From Penelope pileata (Eukaryota; Chordata; Aves; Galliformes; Cracidae), in the NCBI GenBank assembly GCA_013396635.1, contig WBMW01001518.1:1-64000 (forward strand): a stretch of DNA of 64,000 bases. The letters are read 5' to 3'. The first letter of the stretch is position 1. Each line of letters opens with the position of its first letter. Below, in pieces: positions 23,666-38,021 of the stretch. The position numbers were made by a program, and so were the translations under genes. The notes below the pieces were generated by a model. The model saw only the letters and a list, made by a program, of their open reading frames with translations. It did no database searches and was not told the DNA's origin.

Positions 23666-26600
23666 CTCTGTAAAAATATCATGTCAGTGGGAGCACAGAG
23701 ATGAAATAATTTGCAAAATGTAGTAGAGGGGGGAACAAAAACATAGATCTCTGATTCATCCTTTTTAAGGAAGCGTTTATTAATAAATAAAATCAAGTGA
23801 TGCTACAAGTGCCAGTGTATTAATGAAATACTTGACAGGTAACACCAGTGAAACAGGAAGAGGTGGACAATGCAATATTTTTTTTGAAAGTGACAAAAGT
23901 AAGTGTAACTTGGTGTCCAGATTTCCGTTCATTTGCAAATCAAATACTCCCCATGAAAGTGCACGGTATTCAAAAGAGGATTTGAAAACTGGAAATTACT
24001 TTTTGATTTCTCTTTGGCTAGCTTGAATAATGTACATCAAAAGCTTACACCAACTATTATTTTTATGGTCTATACTGAAATTAGATTCCCTGTATCTATT
24101 CTACAAATTCATTCAGCTATTCAGTCTTCATCAGTTGTGTTATTCTTCACATCATTAACCAAACAAGAGAGTAAAGGAGGAATTAGGAAAGAAAATCTTT
24201 AAAAATTGTTCTGTTATTTCTACAGCAAAAAATATTCTTCAGTATTTCACAATTTTGATAACGATAGCATTGTAAGAGACATTAAGGAAAATATCTGATG
24301 GTTAGCAAATACAATGGAGATTGTCAGGATTCACAAAAATTTTTGCTTCAAGCTTAACACAGATTCTGCATAATGTAATTTTTTCCTCTTTGCTGAAAAG
24401 AGCATTCCGTAACGGTATACAACCCAGATAATTATCAAGAAGATAAAAAGACAGGAATTTCAGGAAACAAAACCCAAGACAAGTTGCAAAAAATGTAATG
24501 TCCCTGGAAAAGTCAGGTTGAAATTTTTCCTCAGATCTGTCCCTGAGAAACATACTCTTGCTGTCACAATCTTATTGTTCACTCATTAAGACCACAGCAA
24601 CACCTATTTTTTCCCCTTTCTCGTTTTCCATAGTCCTATGTAATGCATTTCCTGCTATCTCACCATCTTAGTTTATTGATGTTTCTTTTGTCCTCTTCCT
24701 CTTTATTTTCTGAGTTACCCCAATGCCATTTTGATGTTGTAAGATATTGCCTTCAGGCTGCTGCCTGGATGTTTCTGGCTATGCCACCTCTGCTCTGTTT
24801 CCCTCCAGGCTCAATGATTGTCACAGGTGAAACACTGCATACAAAATCAAAGTCAGTGTAGTAAGCAAATTTGAAATCACAGACCCATTGGTCTCCGCAG
24901 TAATTGCTACCTGTTAGCATAGAGGAAGCGTCTACTGCCTTTCCACTGAATATTTACACACTAGAGACATAAGACTGTTTATATGTGTGTTAAATACAGG
25001 CTTACAGTGCTGCATGTCTTTCCTGTAATGAAATTCTTGGGTATCTTGCATAAATTCTTGCTTCAGACTGTAGTTATTTTTGTTTTCTTTCTTTTTTTTT
25101 TTTTTGCTGGAGCATTTTCCAAAATACTCTGTGTGCCTGAGTTAATTTTAGAAAGGGAGTTCACAAACTCCTAATATAGTGTTCCTTGCTCTGTCAGTAT
25201 TTCTGACAAATAACATTAGAGGTTATTTAATCTTCTCTGAGCCAAAAGTCAACATATCAAGAAGCAGCCGGCCAGGTAATACAAGTCACTCAAGCGCTGT
25301 AATGCCCAATGTAATCCTTTACTGCTGGCATATGTTACTGCTCAGTATCACTTTCTATCAGTTGTCTCCTACGTTGAATGGTGGAAAAAATACTTTTATT
25401 ATTAATCAATATGTTTTCTAAATCAGCCTTAACCAAGAACCGTAAGTTAGAACTGATGGCAGATACAGCCTTTGATGTAGTCTGTCTTCACTCAAAGGGT
25501 ATGACATAGGCAATAGCTCTTAGCAGATATGTACTTGCATTTGTGTAGTATTCTTCTGAATAGCAAGTAGAGGCAAATCTCTATTAGAGGTGTTTGAACA
25601 ATATTCAACTGTGTATTAATTAAACTGTCTCCAGAAAAGTTCTGGGTTTTTTTGTTTCTTTTTTTCCTGTTAAAATTAAATAAGGATTCCAGTTGTATGC
25701 TTCTTAGACATTAGCTAGCTAATTGCAGCCTTAAACTGTACATATCCAGAAGGACAGTGAGGACAGAATAACTGTCTAAAACCAGTTGAAATCTAATCTA
25801 AGCCAGTCACTTCAGCTGTTTCCAGAGGTCAGCTTAGCCAAAGACACGATGAACTGCTTTAGGGTTAAAGTGAAACATCTTGTATTTACTTTTTAAGCAT
25901 ATCTATATGGAAAGTGTATTTTTTAAATATGCTAGTGGGCAAAGGATGTTCTTAAGCTGTGTGATGTTATCCTACTCAGTGCTGATCTATTAAGATTTCA
26001 GGATGGAGGGAAATCAGAAAAATTTTTGTCATGCTGTGTTCTAATTAAAGTGAATCTTTCTGGTAATGAACATGCTTCTACTTAATGTACAGAAAAATAT
26101 GCACCATCAGGGATTTTTCTCCTATGGCTTTGATCATTTTTTGAACTCTACCTTTAAGAGATTTAGCAACTTAAATAATAGGGTTCTTTTAGATTGCTTT
26201 TGACCTTCTTGGTCTCTGACTGCAATATCCTCCCTTTCTATTAGTGAGACATCAGGTTTTGTATATTCTGCATTCATAGAAGGACTGGAGAAATCCTGAC
26301 CTTCTTGAACAAAAGGAAAAAACCTCAGGAGCGAGCATGGCTGATAAACCTTTCTTCTGTTCACTTTGATGGTTGAATTTTCCAGAAAAAAATGGGAATT
26401 TTTCCCCTTCCACATCTAAACTATACTTACATGCTTTAGGCTGGGAACTTCACTTTTTGTCTGGGAGCTGCATGCTTTTTAATGTCCGCAGGTATTCTGA
26501 ATGGCCCTGTCTGTGTTTAATACAGAGATCAGGCAGGTCTGCAGAATGGAGTAAAAGAATGAAAAGGGATTTCAAGCTCTGTTATGTCCTCAGTGCTGTG

Positions 26601-29111
26601 TCCCTGGGACTTTTTGTGCCAAGCTGCTGAAACTGCAGTAAGGTCAAACTTGGCCAGGCACAAGGTCACTTTCTTCTTTAAAAGGTTATTTCAATACATC
26701 AGCGTGTGGATTTTCATAACCTAATAGACAGGGGAAAAGTGATCCTGTTGCAAATCAAAACACTGTCAGTCTGTTCCCATTTAGCCACTTATCAAGGTGA
26801 TGGGTTGTTTTTTTTTGTCTGTGGCTCTGTTTGATGTCACCTCTGGATTGGAGACAAAATGATATTTGCTACATCTTGAGTAGATTTTTATCATCTGAAT
26901 TTTGTGATTATTTTTCCCTTTTGCTGGTGCTTCATTTTCCTGTTATTCTGATTAGACCACTTGTAATTTCAGATTTGGAGTGGAAAATCTCATTTAAGTA
27001 TTTATGATTGGATTTTAGAATTTGAAAAAAAAAAATCCTGCAACATTTTGTGAACTGTCTTTGGGAGAACATTGCCTGCTTTCCAAGTTCTGTCATATAG
27101 TAATATTTAATGCTTTTCCCAACCAGGCCATATCTTCTAAAACTTTCTCTTCTGGGGTGGCTTCCTGCTTTTAATTTCTTTTAAAATAGTAACTCAAGGA
27201 TTTTGCATGCCACTGATGTTACCTGCAAGGCGTGCGTTTTCTAATGACACTACCCCCCTAGCTCCATTTTGCTCAAGTTATGCCCTGTGTATGGAAATAG
27301 TGATGTCGTCTTGTTCTCAAGTCAGGCACAATCCATGGCGAGCATCATAGTGGCAGTGATTCCTCAAATGACCCTCATGGTTCAAAAAGATGACCAAAAA
27401 CATGCAAACAAAATGATGTGGCTATCTCTTCTTATGCTGTTCTGATCATGGACACACATCATATCATTCTGTGCCATAACCATAGGCAAGTGCATGCATT
27501 TCCTTTGACAACTTCACTATTGATGACATTATCTCTGTGTTTTGAGCACAGTTTTTTTTTGTCAAACCCAATTCACAGTTTAAATTTCTAGAAGAAAAGC
27601 AAATGTTTAGTTAAAACAAGATATTTCCAGGTTGCTCTATGATAAGATTTTTAATTTTGAGAGAGAGGTGGGAGTGAGGGGGGAGCAAAGTTGTGAACTG
27701 TGTGAAGTTGAAGACCATGGGCAGAGAATGCTGAAAAAAAGAACAGGTATTTTCGAGATTTTGGTTGGCAGAACATTTTAACATCCAAATCTAAAACTAA
27801 AGCTAGTTTTTATTATAACTCTAAGAGGGACTTGGGACTGAATGAGTTTGTGGAAGTGCCACTGCAATGTAAGGTAAATTAATGGGAAATTGCTTGTCTG
27901 ATCATAAACCAGAAGAAAAACTCCAGAGCAGCTTTGGCTAGCCTGACATGTAAGGAAGATGTTTGAGCTGGGAAAAGGACTGGTAGTTTCTTTCTCATGG
28001 AAATCAAGAGTTCAGGAATCTCTGGCCACTTTTTCTTGACTCATGGATTAGCACAGCAGTCCACTGATTGTTCCTCTCTACATTATTTCTGTGTAGACTA
28101 TGGATGCACCTTCCTTGCTCCTCTTTACTTCCCAGCATAGAGTTTGTCTCAAACAAATCGAGCCTACACTATCTGCTGTACTAGTTGCATAAATGAAGAT
28201 CAAGAAAGAAGCAAGGATTGACATTTTTACCATTTAGTGAGGATGGAAAGAGCCATTAAAAGATATATTAAACCTAATTTTAATTCTGAAACTTTCAAAT
28301 AACAACATTTCAGTTCTTCTCAATGATAACTTCCATTTTACAGTGGCCCCCATACTTATTATTAAACAAGTTATAATAAGTTATAAGTTATAACAAGTTA
28401 TAAGTTTAAGTGCATCTAGCTATTTCTCCTTTTAAAGCTTAGCCACAAAGAGACAAATGGTGGATAGACTGATTCAAATCACAAGTGTGAGGGAACAATT
28501 TTATGTCTGTTAAAATGCTGAAGCAATCCTTTAATTAAACTGAGGTTTTCTTTCCTGTGCATCACTGTGCTCCTTTCTGTGTCTGATATTGTGTCTTGCC
28601 ATTTGGTGACATCTAGAGTGAAAGGACACAGTATTGCCCAGTGCCAATGCCTGAATTAAAGATTGTCTAATTAGTTTATGGCACAACATTTTCACTGTGA
28701 ATTGAATGTATGACACGTCAAAGATAGTTTATTTCTAAGTTGAAAAATAAATGAGTAGAGAGTACTTTCCACTTATTTGGAGGAATGAACTAGGTGAAGG
28801 CAGTCTGAGGCAGAATAAAGAAATTCCCACTGTGCTGTAGATCACAGTTGTGTGTGGTGCAATGGAAACATTGGCCATATGCACTTGAGAAATGTAAAGT
28901 ACATTCAGCAGTGCATGAGTACTCATAACTCATGTCATGAGTATTGTCACCAGTAACAAAAGATCATCCACTACAAGTGAAACCAAACTGTTGCTGTTCT
29001 CAAATCTCTAAGACTACATTTCTGTTTTATTTACTTTCATCCCAACATCCACAAACACACTAATTGTTCCTGTGGCATGTCTCTGATTAGGCTGTGTGCT
29101 CACAATGGGCA
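23666..29111. other. Intronic stretch without recognisable genes
   Basis: There is no identifiable exon or interspersed repeat. It includes a T14 run near 25091-25104 and a small tandem repeat at 28366-28406. Confidence 0.55.
28366..28406. repeat. Short tandem repeat of AAGTTATA-type units
   Basis: The unit AAGTTATA recurs four times with spacers of 0-3 bases (CAAGTTATAATAAGTTATAA, then GTTATAACAAGTTATAAG). Confidence 0.75.
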
Positions 29112-29514
29112 GAAAGATCCACAGGGCCACAGGATGGCTGAGGCTGAAAGGTGCCTTGGGACTCCCCAGTCCCACTCCCTGCTCAGAGGAGGGTCAGCTG
29201 CAGCAGGTTGCTCCATGCTGCGTCCACTTGGATCTTGAATATCTCCACAGACGGGGACTTCACAGTTTCTCTGGACATCTTGCTCCAGTGTTCAACCATG
29301 CCCACAATGATAAAAGTGTTTTCATATGTTCAAGTTGAACTTCCCGCATTTCAATTTGTGTGAGTTGTTTCTTGTCCATTCACTGGGCACCACTAGAAGA
29401 AGCCCAGTTGCACTTTCTTTACTCCCTCTCATCAGCACATAAATGTAAGGCTCCCCTGAGCCTTTTCTTCTGCAGTTTGAACAGTTCCAGCTTTCTTAAT
29501 CTCTCCTCATATGT
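29112..29514 (-). mobile_element. CR1 LINE 3' fragment, diverged subfamily
   Basis: Antisense CR1 landmarks on the + strand: CACAGGATGGCTGAGGCTGA, CTGCAGCAGGTTGCTCCATG, CTTGAATATCTCCACAGACG, GCTCCAGTGTTCAACCA, and finally GTTCCAGCTTTCTTAATCTC. It lacks the TCATAGAATCAT tail typical of the younger copies. The adjacent + strand CR1 starts within about 20 bp. Confidence 0.85.
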
Positions 29515-29528
29515 TAAAAAGAAATGAA

Positions 29529-29765
29529 TTAATGTCCAATAAATGCCTGAAGCGAGAGCGCAAACAAGTTGGAGCCAGGCTCTTTTCAGTATTGCCCAGT
29601 GCCAGGACAAGAGGCCATGAGCACAAACTAGAGCACAGGAGGCTCTCTCTGAACACCAGGAGCACTTCTGTGATGTGTGGGTGAGAGAACGCTGGCACAG
29701 GCTGTCCAGAGGCTGTGGGGTCTCCTCCTTGGAGATCTCCAGAAGCCGCCTAAATGCATCACTGC
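29529..29765 (+). mobile_element. CR1 LINE internal fragment, opposite orientation
   Basis: Sense CR1 landmarks: GGAGCCAGGCTCTTTTCAGT, CCCAGTGCCAGGACAAGAGG, AGCACTTCTGTGATGTG, GGCACAGGCTGTCCAGAGGC and TCCTTGGAGATCTCCAGAAG. The 3' end is missing. A 134-codon minus-strand open frame over this pair is an antisense artefact of the element. Confidence 0.85.
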
Positions 29766-32700
29766 AGAAATAACCACTCATCCACTGAGTATGAGACTCC
29801 TGAAACTGAATTTGTCCTCTCATTTTTCCTCCTCTGGACTGGCCTTTTTTACCTTTTCAGGGCAAAACTATGACAGATCCCACCTGCTTCATGCATTTGG
29901 TAAGTCATTTCTTTCACCTAATTTAAATCTGTGTCTTGAGGATAATTTCAAAATTAGATCAGCTATGCAGCTGTACAGTAGGTCCTCTGGAAGGGTCATG
30001 TGTGAGAGTCACAAGAATTTGCAGTTTCTACCTTTCCGCTCTTCTTAGCAGAGGAAGGCAGGGGATTTCTTACTCATGAAGTATCTGAAGAAAAATACTT
30101 GCTCTTCTGAAGGCAATGGCAAACTTCCTTTGACTTCAGTAGGATAAAAAAGGATTCTCTTTCCTGAAGTTCTGTGGTAGTCGGTGACTTTGGAGAAAGA
30201 AAGAGCATTGTATCTCCAGCTTTGTTCATTATTAGGGTAGCATAAAATATCAGTTGTGTTCAGATTTGCAGACTGTAAAGGCCTAAATGTATTCTACCGT
30301 GTAATATTGAATGAAGACTCTACATTTTTAAGGTGTCTGAATCCAAATATATATATTACAGGTCAGTTGCAGCCTTTGGTGAAACTGTGCAAGAGACAAC
30401 ATTTTTCCCTTAAAGGAAATTCATGACTGACTTTCCAGGTTTTGTTGCTGTGGAAATTGATGTGTTTCTGCAGAGGATCAGTTCACTGACACTGTCTTTT
30501 CTGACAGAGTGGTTCAAGTAGAAAATTTTCAGTGAGTTCAAATATTATACTTACAGAGAATGTCATTACGAGCAAGACAAATCTTATTTTAGCCTGAAAT
30601 CAATATTTAGCTGTGTCTAGATTTCAGGGTAGGTGCTTTCTGTAACTTGACCCATAATTGCATCCAGTCTGAGGGTGCTTGTTAGCCTCATTCTCTGTGC
30701 ACACAGGCACATTTCTTCCTACTGACAGGCACAGACAGAGGTATTGTCACCTTTGTTAGGCTGTGCAGCAGCATGAAGGAAGGGAACAGTGTAAGTGGTT
30801 AGCTAGTTTACTTTTAAGATTTACCTGTTCTTGAATTATTTTACTGTATTCTAACCTCTACCAAGGATAAACAGGCAATTTGACAGGCGTTGCACCTATT
30901 TTTTCTACTTCTACTTACTAAGAAAAGAATGTGTTGTTCACTGGAAGGAGAAGAATCATGTGATAAAGTATGAATTATGCTTGAAATTTGAAACTGTTTT
31001 ATGTATAACAGAGGTCTAACATACATCTTATAGCTGAATATTTTCAATCCCATTCACTGATGTGTTTGATATGCTGAAGTTGCCTGTGGAAACTGGTACT
31101 TTAAGCATTGACTCTGAGTATGTGAAGACATCAGTGGCTTGACTTCTCTGGGAAACTAGCAATAAAGCTGGGTCACTGCAGACTTACAAAGTGAATTCTT
31201 TGCAAAGATTGAAGAGAGGAATTGTTAGAAGTAATTATTTGACAGTCACAAGTGCTGTCATCTTTTGCAACATTTAAAAGGCTCGATTCTTGTTTTGTAG
31301 GGCTCAGAAGAAAAGGCCTTTTCCAAATGTTATGCACTGAAATGGGACAATAACAACAGTATAGAAATTTATGCTCTCGAATTAGAGATTTCATTTGTAG
31401 AAGTCTTTGGAAAAGATGGGCAAAAATAAATGCCAATTTCTAATCCTACAAAATTTCTCATCCAATTTCTTTATGCTTCTTTCTTTTAGAAAGTTTCTTT
31501 AAGTCTGTTCTGATTACCCCAGCTTTGTATCTCTCACCCTTATGATGTTTTCTGTGCTGTAGACTTTTCTGCACAGGAGTAAAAAGGCACAAGCAGAGCA
31601 TGCCTCTGCTGCCTGAAGTATTCCACTTAAAATATGGCCCTTATTCATCCCACATCTCAGTGTTAAAGAATGCAATATTTTATTTAGCTTTCCTTTAGTT
31701 ATTAAACTATATTGTGTCTTTTATTAGTAATGACAACTTAGATGAAGAAGTATGTGTTCAAAATGTCCTGTGGGCTCTACAAAGCATTAGTCTTCTGTTC
31801 TTTTCATTACCACAACTTTTCTAAATGTTCTCAGATATGAGCTATGTATATATTTGGGCATATGGAAGAGATGGAGAAAAATGGGAAGATTTCCATCACC
31901 TAATTGAACTACTAAACATCTGAGCCAAGACTCTCTAAGTAGTCAATGGAGATAGACTGGCATTTTAACAGGGTGATTCAGAGCACCTGAGCTTTACAAG
32001 CTGCTTGGAGAGCTTACATGTCAGACATTTTAAGTCAGATGGTATAAATAATCATTCCTCCACCTCCATGTGTTATATTTTCCATATGTCCAAATGTAGA
32101 TTCGTGTCTGCATAGTTTTAAGCTAAATTTCTGTCAAAATTTTATGTATTTCAACTGAGTAAGTATTGTTGAGTTAGCTAGTTGTCATTAGTCATCTGGC
32201 AACCTCTGCCCATATATATTAATCTCCTTATCCTTTTGTCTAGGAGAATGCAAACAGGCAGAGTTTTTTCTAAAAAGAAAATAAATATTAATGCAAGATC
32301 TATCAAGTTACCTCAAGCTGGCATATCGTGTTGGGATATTATGGAATTGAACTGGTTGAGCTCTATGGAAGGTGCTGCTCTCCTGAATCCTGTGGTCTAG
32401 TTCTGCCCTTAGTTGCTCTTGTTCAACGTTTTCCATGTGAAATTCTCAACATAATTCAGTCTTGATATTTTTAGAGGTAGTCGGTTTTAATTTTCTTTTT
32501 ACTATAATTCTTTATGAACAGTCAAAAGATTGCTGGAAAGGAAGATACTTCTTTTCTCTGCTAAGGTTGTTGAGAGTGATGGGGGACATATTGTCCCACT
32601 GCAGAAGCAAAAAGAGCTACCTCTACATTCATGAGAACCTTGATTTTGTTTTCAAACAGAAGCATATGGGCCTCTATAACACTCTGGGTCAGTTATATGA

Positions 32701-34597
32701 CTTTTGTTATCTTGTAGCTTCAGCCTAAGCATGTGGTTTTCTTGGTTTAGGCTTCATGTTGCTCAATGCAGTCTCAACTAACTGAAGGCCAAGAATTAAG
32801 CACATGTTGCTGTAGAGAGAGAGAGCTGTGCTGTGGAATTCTCTCTATTCAAACATCCACTAAGCTAAAAAGAGCTACTGGGCCGCTCGTTAAATCACTG
32901 ACAGTGGAAATCCATGTTAAATGAATTCAAAGACTGTTACTGTTACAGAATAATTCCATTTAGACTAATGCAATGGAGAATAATAGATAATATAGCATGC
33001 AATAGATATAAGTCTGCTAGAGGTGTATGGAAGATATTAGCAAGGGACAGGTCATACTTTGACTAAAATAATTATAGAGATCCAAATACTGTTCAGGTGA
33101 CCTTGCAAGCTTGGCTAACTTGAAAACATAGTAACAGCGAGAGGTCACAAAATTGCTGCTAATTTTCAGTGTATATCAGTAGCCTGAATTTTCTATTTTT
33201 CTGCTCATTTGAACATCAAAATACATGGCTTAAATGATTATTTCTGCAACACTCTTCCATCTCATAATGTGTGTGTGAGACATTGCATTAGATTTGTCCA
33301 AAAGGTACTAATGTGATTTTATTTGAATTTTGGACATGCTGCAGTTCTTCCATAAAAAATTCTTAGTGGAGTATATGAGCTGTGATCTAAAAAATGGCAC
33401 ACTTCATCATGCTGCATTGAAAGTTTCTTTTAAGTTATAATATAAATATGTGTATATCTACCGTCTTCAAAATTTGTATGTTATTTTCTGTTCATTTGTT
33501 AGGATACTTTGAAAAAAAAGGCTCAAATTTGAGGAATCCTCTGAATCACTTAAGTCTGAAGATACTACTTTCAAAATAAAACAAATCAATCACTTTTACA
33601 AGCAAATTTGCGTACAAAATCTACTACTTGAAAAGTAAAGTAGAAAGGTACTTTTAGAAACAGAAATGTATTAAAGTCAGCATACTATGCTTATTTAAAA
33701 AAAAATCCAATGTAAAGTAATAATCAAATTTGGGACATAATTTGTTATATAACTGAGAGAGTTGAATGTTTTTTCTTTGCCTGAAATACTTGTCTATATA
33801 AGAAAGCAGTTGTCTTGGAAGATAAATGCTTCTAAAGGCATTTAATACATTCTGATGAGTTTATTACTAGTTCAGATATTTGTCATTGCTTCAGCATATC
33901 TTGCTGTTATGAAGGCCTCAAATGTTACAGTCATGCAAGACGTGGAAGATTAGTTCAAGACTGTATTCATTTTGCCAGCCTTTACTCATAAAGGGTTGTG
34001 GATCAAAGTGTGTGTATCCTCCAGTCCCCAGAGCCATGAAGATCTTGGAGAGGTGGTTAAATGATCTTAAGTTAGAGCAACCTAAAATAAACCTTACTCT
34101 GAATATTCCCTACACTTTGGTATGACATTGTAATTCAGTTTTAAACTGTTGTTTTATACACATTATGTCCAAGGGAGCATAGACTACGTCCTGAGAAGCT
34201 TACAAGGAAATTTCAGGTATGACAAGTGGTGGTGCTGGCACTGTTTAAAAGAAGGAAAGAAGCCAGAGCAAGGAGATACACAGAAATCAAGAGAGGGAAA
34301 TTTCACCATGTGTTCTAGAGAAGGTAATTATGTACGTCAACATCATATGCTAAGCAATTATCAAATAAAAAAGATAAACTAGTATTTTGACAACTTAAAT
34401 GTCAATAAAAAAGAATATTTTAATAATTATTATTATTTCACATCAGGTTATTACCATAAATTGCAACAACCAAGGAAAATATGTTCCAGTATTTTCAAGC
34501 AAAACAAAACAAAAATAAAAGCTTGTTAATAGGGTTGTGTGAGAGAAATTAGCCACAGTAGTATATTTAGTGTTAGAAGTTGGTCTTTTTTCTCAGA
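29766..34597. other. Intronic stretch without recognisable genes
   Basis: No interspersed repeat, exon or RNA gene recognised. Composition is AT-rich throughout. Confidence 0.5.
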
Positions 34598-34858
34598 TGA
34601 CAAGTGGTTGAATGTGAGGAAACAGTCTCAAGTTGAAACGGGAGGCTGGACATAAGGAAGAATTTCTTCACAGAGCAGCTCGTCAAATATTGGAAAAGGC
34701 TACCCAAGGAACTGGTGGAGCCCCCATCCCTTGAGGTATTTAAGAGATGTGGGGATGTGGCACTAAGGGACGTTATTTAGTGATGGGACTTTATAGGTCA
34801 GGTTGATGGTAAGACTTGATGATCTTGAAGGTCTTTTCCAACCCAGATGATCCTATAA
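34598..34858 (+). mobile_element. CR1 LINE 3' fragment
   Basis: Sense CR1 landmarks: GGAGGCTGGACATAAGGAAG, AATTTCTTCACAGAGCAGCT, GGTATTTAAGAGATGTGGGG, ATGTGGCACTAAGGGACGTT, GACTTGATGATCTTGAAGGT and CTTTTCCAACCCAGATGATC. This is the subfamily with the 'cactaagggac' block, different from the copies at 19106 and 48582. Confidence 0.88.
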
Positions 34859-37800
34859 ATACCTGCTCTTTTGGATTAACCTCACTGCAATGAAGGGCAA
34901 TTGTTATAGCAAGAAGTTCTTAACAAGGACATCTAGATGAGCTAAAACGAATCAGGTACGGACATTATATTGCATTTCAAGTTTTGGTTTTTGGCCTGGG
35001 AGTTTGATCATCCTTACTGAACCACTACTCCATCATATATGCATAATCAGCACTTATTAGCAGTGGAGTAGTTCAGTAAAACTGAATTAATTGTAGTAGG
35101 AAATAATTTTTAGCTCTTTCTTTAAGAAAACAAAAGGTTATTTAAAAATATTTGTAGAACATCATTGCTGTATTTCAGCGCTGTAGACATTTTTTGCCAA
35201 GAGTTAGAGGTAGTCTAGTTAGGTGCAGCAAACTTTCAGCATCTTCAAAGCAGAATGATTTCTTATAGTGAGGCTGCTGACAAATTTTCTGGTAATCAGA
35301 TTTTAAGTGGTTCTTTTGCGAATAGAGCAAAATATTTCATAAGAAAAAATTTGGGACATTGTCCATCAATTTGTCCATATCTTATCAATTATTGAGCTAG
35401 TTAAGAGAAAATTAAAACATGTCTATTTACAAATAGGCAAATAAGGCTTTTCTATAAATTGTAAAATTTCCTTGAAACTTGCCTACTCATAACCTAATAT
35501 TTTAAAGTTTAGGAAAAGCACTGTAAGCATAAGTGTATAGAATAAACAAGGATAAATCTAACTGGCTTTCTATGTAACAGAGGATTTTGTAGAGAAAGAT
35601 TATATACCTTGAAACTTTTTTGTTATTTAAGAATAATTGTATTAGCCATATTAGTTTTGTGTAAGACCTTTCATTCCTTCATGATCTTAGAAAATTTGAT
35701 AAACATAAAGGATTACTCCAAACATGATTTGAAGCTGGCTAGGAAATGCAATTGAAATGCATTGATAAGGGTTTGTACAATATTTAAACAAATCAGAAAT
35801 AATACATTAATTTCTCCACTGCAGCAGTTTGGAAGGTTCAAGAAAAGGACACTTTATTATTTGTTTATCTTTTCAAACAGAAGTTTCAAAAATATATATG
35901 CTTCAGCCACATTATTTTTAGGTAACCTTTAAAAACCTTCTCCTTCTTTAAGTTCAGTAACATGACCCCAAAATTATAGCAGTAACTAGTGCTGTCAGTA
36001 GACTTCTTAGGCTACAGAATTATAGTACCAATGAGCTCATGATCCAGTCCTATTGTGGAACTGTTCTTAGCATATCTAGTCTTAGACAAAAGAATGTGAT
36101 TTGCAATTTTTGCATGTAGAGTAGAATCTTGTTTTTAGCCATATGCCTCCTTGGCTAGTGTTCTAACATCACTTCAAACCCTTTCGTTTTTAATGAACTA
36201 AGAAAGTAGGAGGAACGAATGAGAATAGAGCAGTCTGACCATAACTTTTATTTTCCCATAAAGTGCATTTGCACAGGCAAAAAATATATGGTGATGATGG
36301 TTAAGTGCTTATTTGAATAAATATATTTCTGTTTGAAAGGATAAAGCATTTTTGGTCCTCATTATATGTAATGTGCCCCTAGATTTATCTTTATTTCTTT
36401 TTTTTTTTTTTTATGTATTTTGAGTAGTATCTGAAAGGAATTTAATAACCATCTTAGTGGATTTTCCTACTGAGTGTAATACTATTGCAATCCAAACATC
36501 CTTTGATATTTTATCAGCTGCCTCAGAGAAAGATTTCACAGAACTAGAATGTCAATTCTAATGTGTGTTTTTAAAAGAAGCTTTTTGAGCTTTATGTCTT
36601 ATTGCTAGACAAATTGTAAGTTTACCAAGCATACAGATTGATACAGCAAAATGCATTAATCACGGCTCTTTGAGTATTCTAATCATCAGTCCATGCTTAA
36701 TATACAAACTTGCAGAAAGACAATTAGATATCTAATTTCAATTCCTGTGCAAAAGAATGAACTATAATAAGCTTTAAGTAAATATTAAGTGGAAAAGATT
36801 AATATTTCATGAAGCAGAGCCTTAAGCAATTAAAACTCAGTGTAAGATTGTTGAATTTATACCAGCAGTCTAATCACTTACCCAAAAGTATGTCAACACT
36901 GTGAGAAAGTGGAAGAACAAGAATAAGTGTCAGATTGGTTTCTTCTGCCTTGGTTTTTCGTGTGTCCTAAAGTGGAAGTGTCTCCTCTGTTGTACGTGGG
37001 CCAGGAATTCCCTAATGCAAATGCTGGTTGCAGGGCACTCGTATAGTATTTCATCGTTATATCACAACATGATACAGTATTTTGAACACCTGAAAATGTA
37101 TCCTATAGGTGTATAAATATTATAAAAAGAACAATATGATGTTTTATCCTGGTGTGTCAGAATGACTATAATTGCATTTACAAAATTTATTTTGTGGTGT
37201 TCAGGGACAATAATGATACAAATATGATGCTATTTTTGTAACGGTAACCAAGAATTCTCTTCTCTTTTTAGTTTGGTTCATGATCTGAATGTTAGATTGC
37301 TCATGGGAGGAGAGTATATTCCTTAATCTATACAAATGTGTTCTGTAAATGCAAAGTCAGCTGCTCAAAATGACAAGTTTGAAACTGCTACATTTCAGAG
37401 GCTAGGAAATAAAGTTGTTTAAAAAAAAATGAACTTTTTTTATATGTAAAAAATATTTGACAACTAGAAAAGTGACCATTTCTGAATAACTGTGATTCAT
37501 GAGAGAAGTTTAGATCCTAGCACAAGAGTGTTTATCATGAATTTTGGAAACTACATAAGTGAAAAATTTCTGGGTTCAGCTTTCACAGTGCTGTCAGAAT
37601 GGCTGCCTGCTGGTTAAGGAAGAGTGAAAGGTGGCACCTCATGAAAGGGCCTTTATTCACAGCAAATAATGAAAAGCACGCACATGACTTCACCATGACC
37701 CTCCAGCTGACAAGTGTGACTTGGGCTTTATTCGTGCATTTATATTGGAAGGTATTGTGAAAGGGCATTGTCCTTCGTATCCTGGTTTTTAAGGACCTCG

Positions 37801-38021
37801 TCTCCCAGAGAACTTTGTCAAAGGAAAAGCCACAGGAAGATTGAAGGAGCACCAAACAGAAAGTAGAGATACTAAAAAAATGCAGTTCTGTGAATATAAC
37901 TTCTTTCTACAGTGATGACATTTCTGTTCTCATTGCCTCCTGAGAGAATTAAGAGTCAATTGGGTCAAATTCTGCCCATCAGCTTCCATATGGCTCCTCT
38001 TGACCTCTGTAAAAGCCTTGT
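34859..38021. other. Repeat-poor, AT-rich intronic stretch
   Basis: This interval has no interspersed repeat I can recognise and no exon. It includes a T-run at about 36389-36412 and many AT-rich words. Absence of repeats may mean constraint, but nothing in the sequence proves it. Confidence 0.5.
36389..36412. repeat. T-rich homopolymer run
   Basis: A long uninterrupted T tract preceded by TTTATTTC and followed by ATGTATTT. Confidence 0.75.

Noticed and set aside
29419..29823. 134-codon minus-strand open frame
   Set aside because: It reads the antisense strand of a CR1 fragment.
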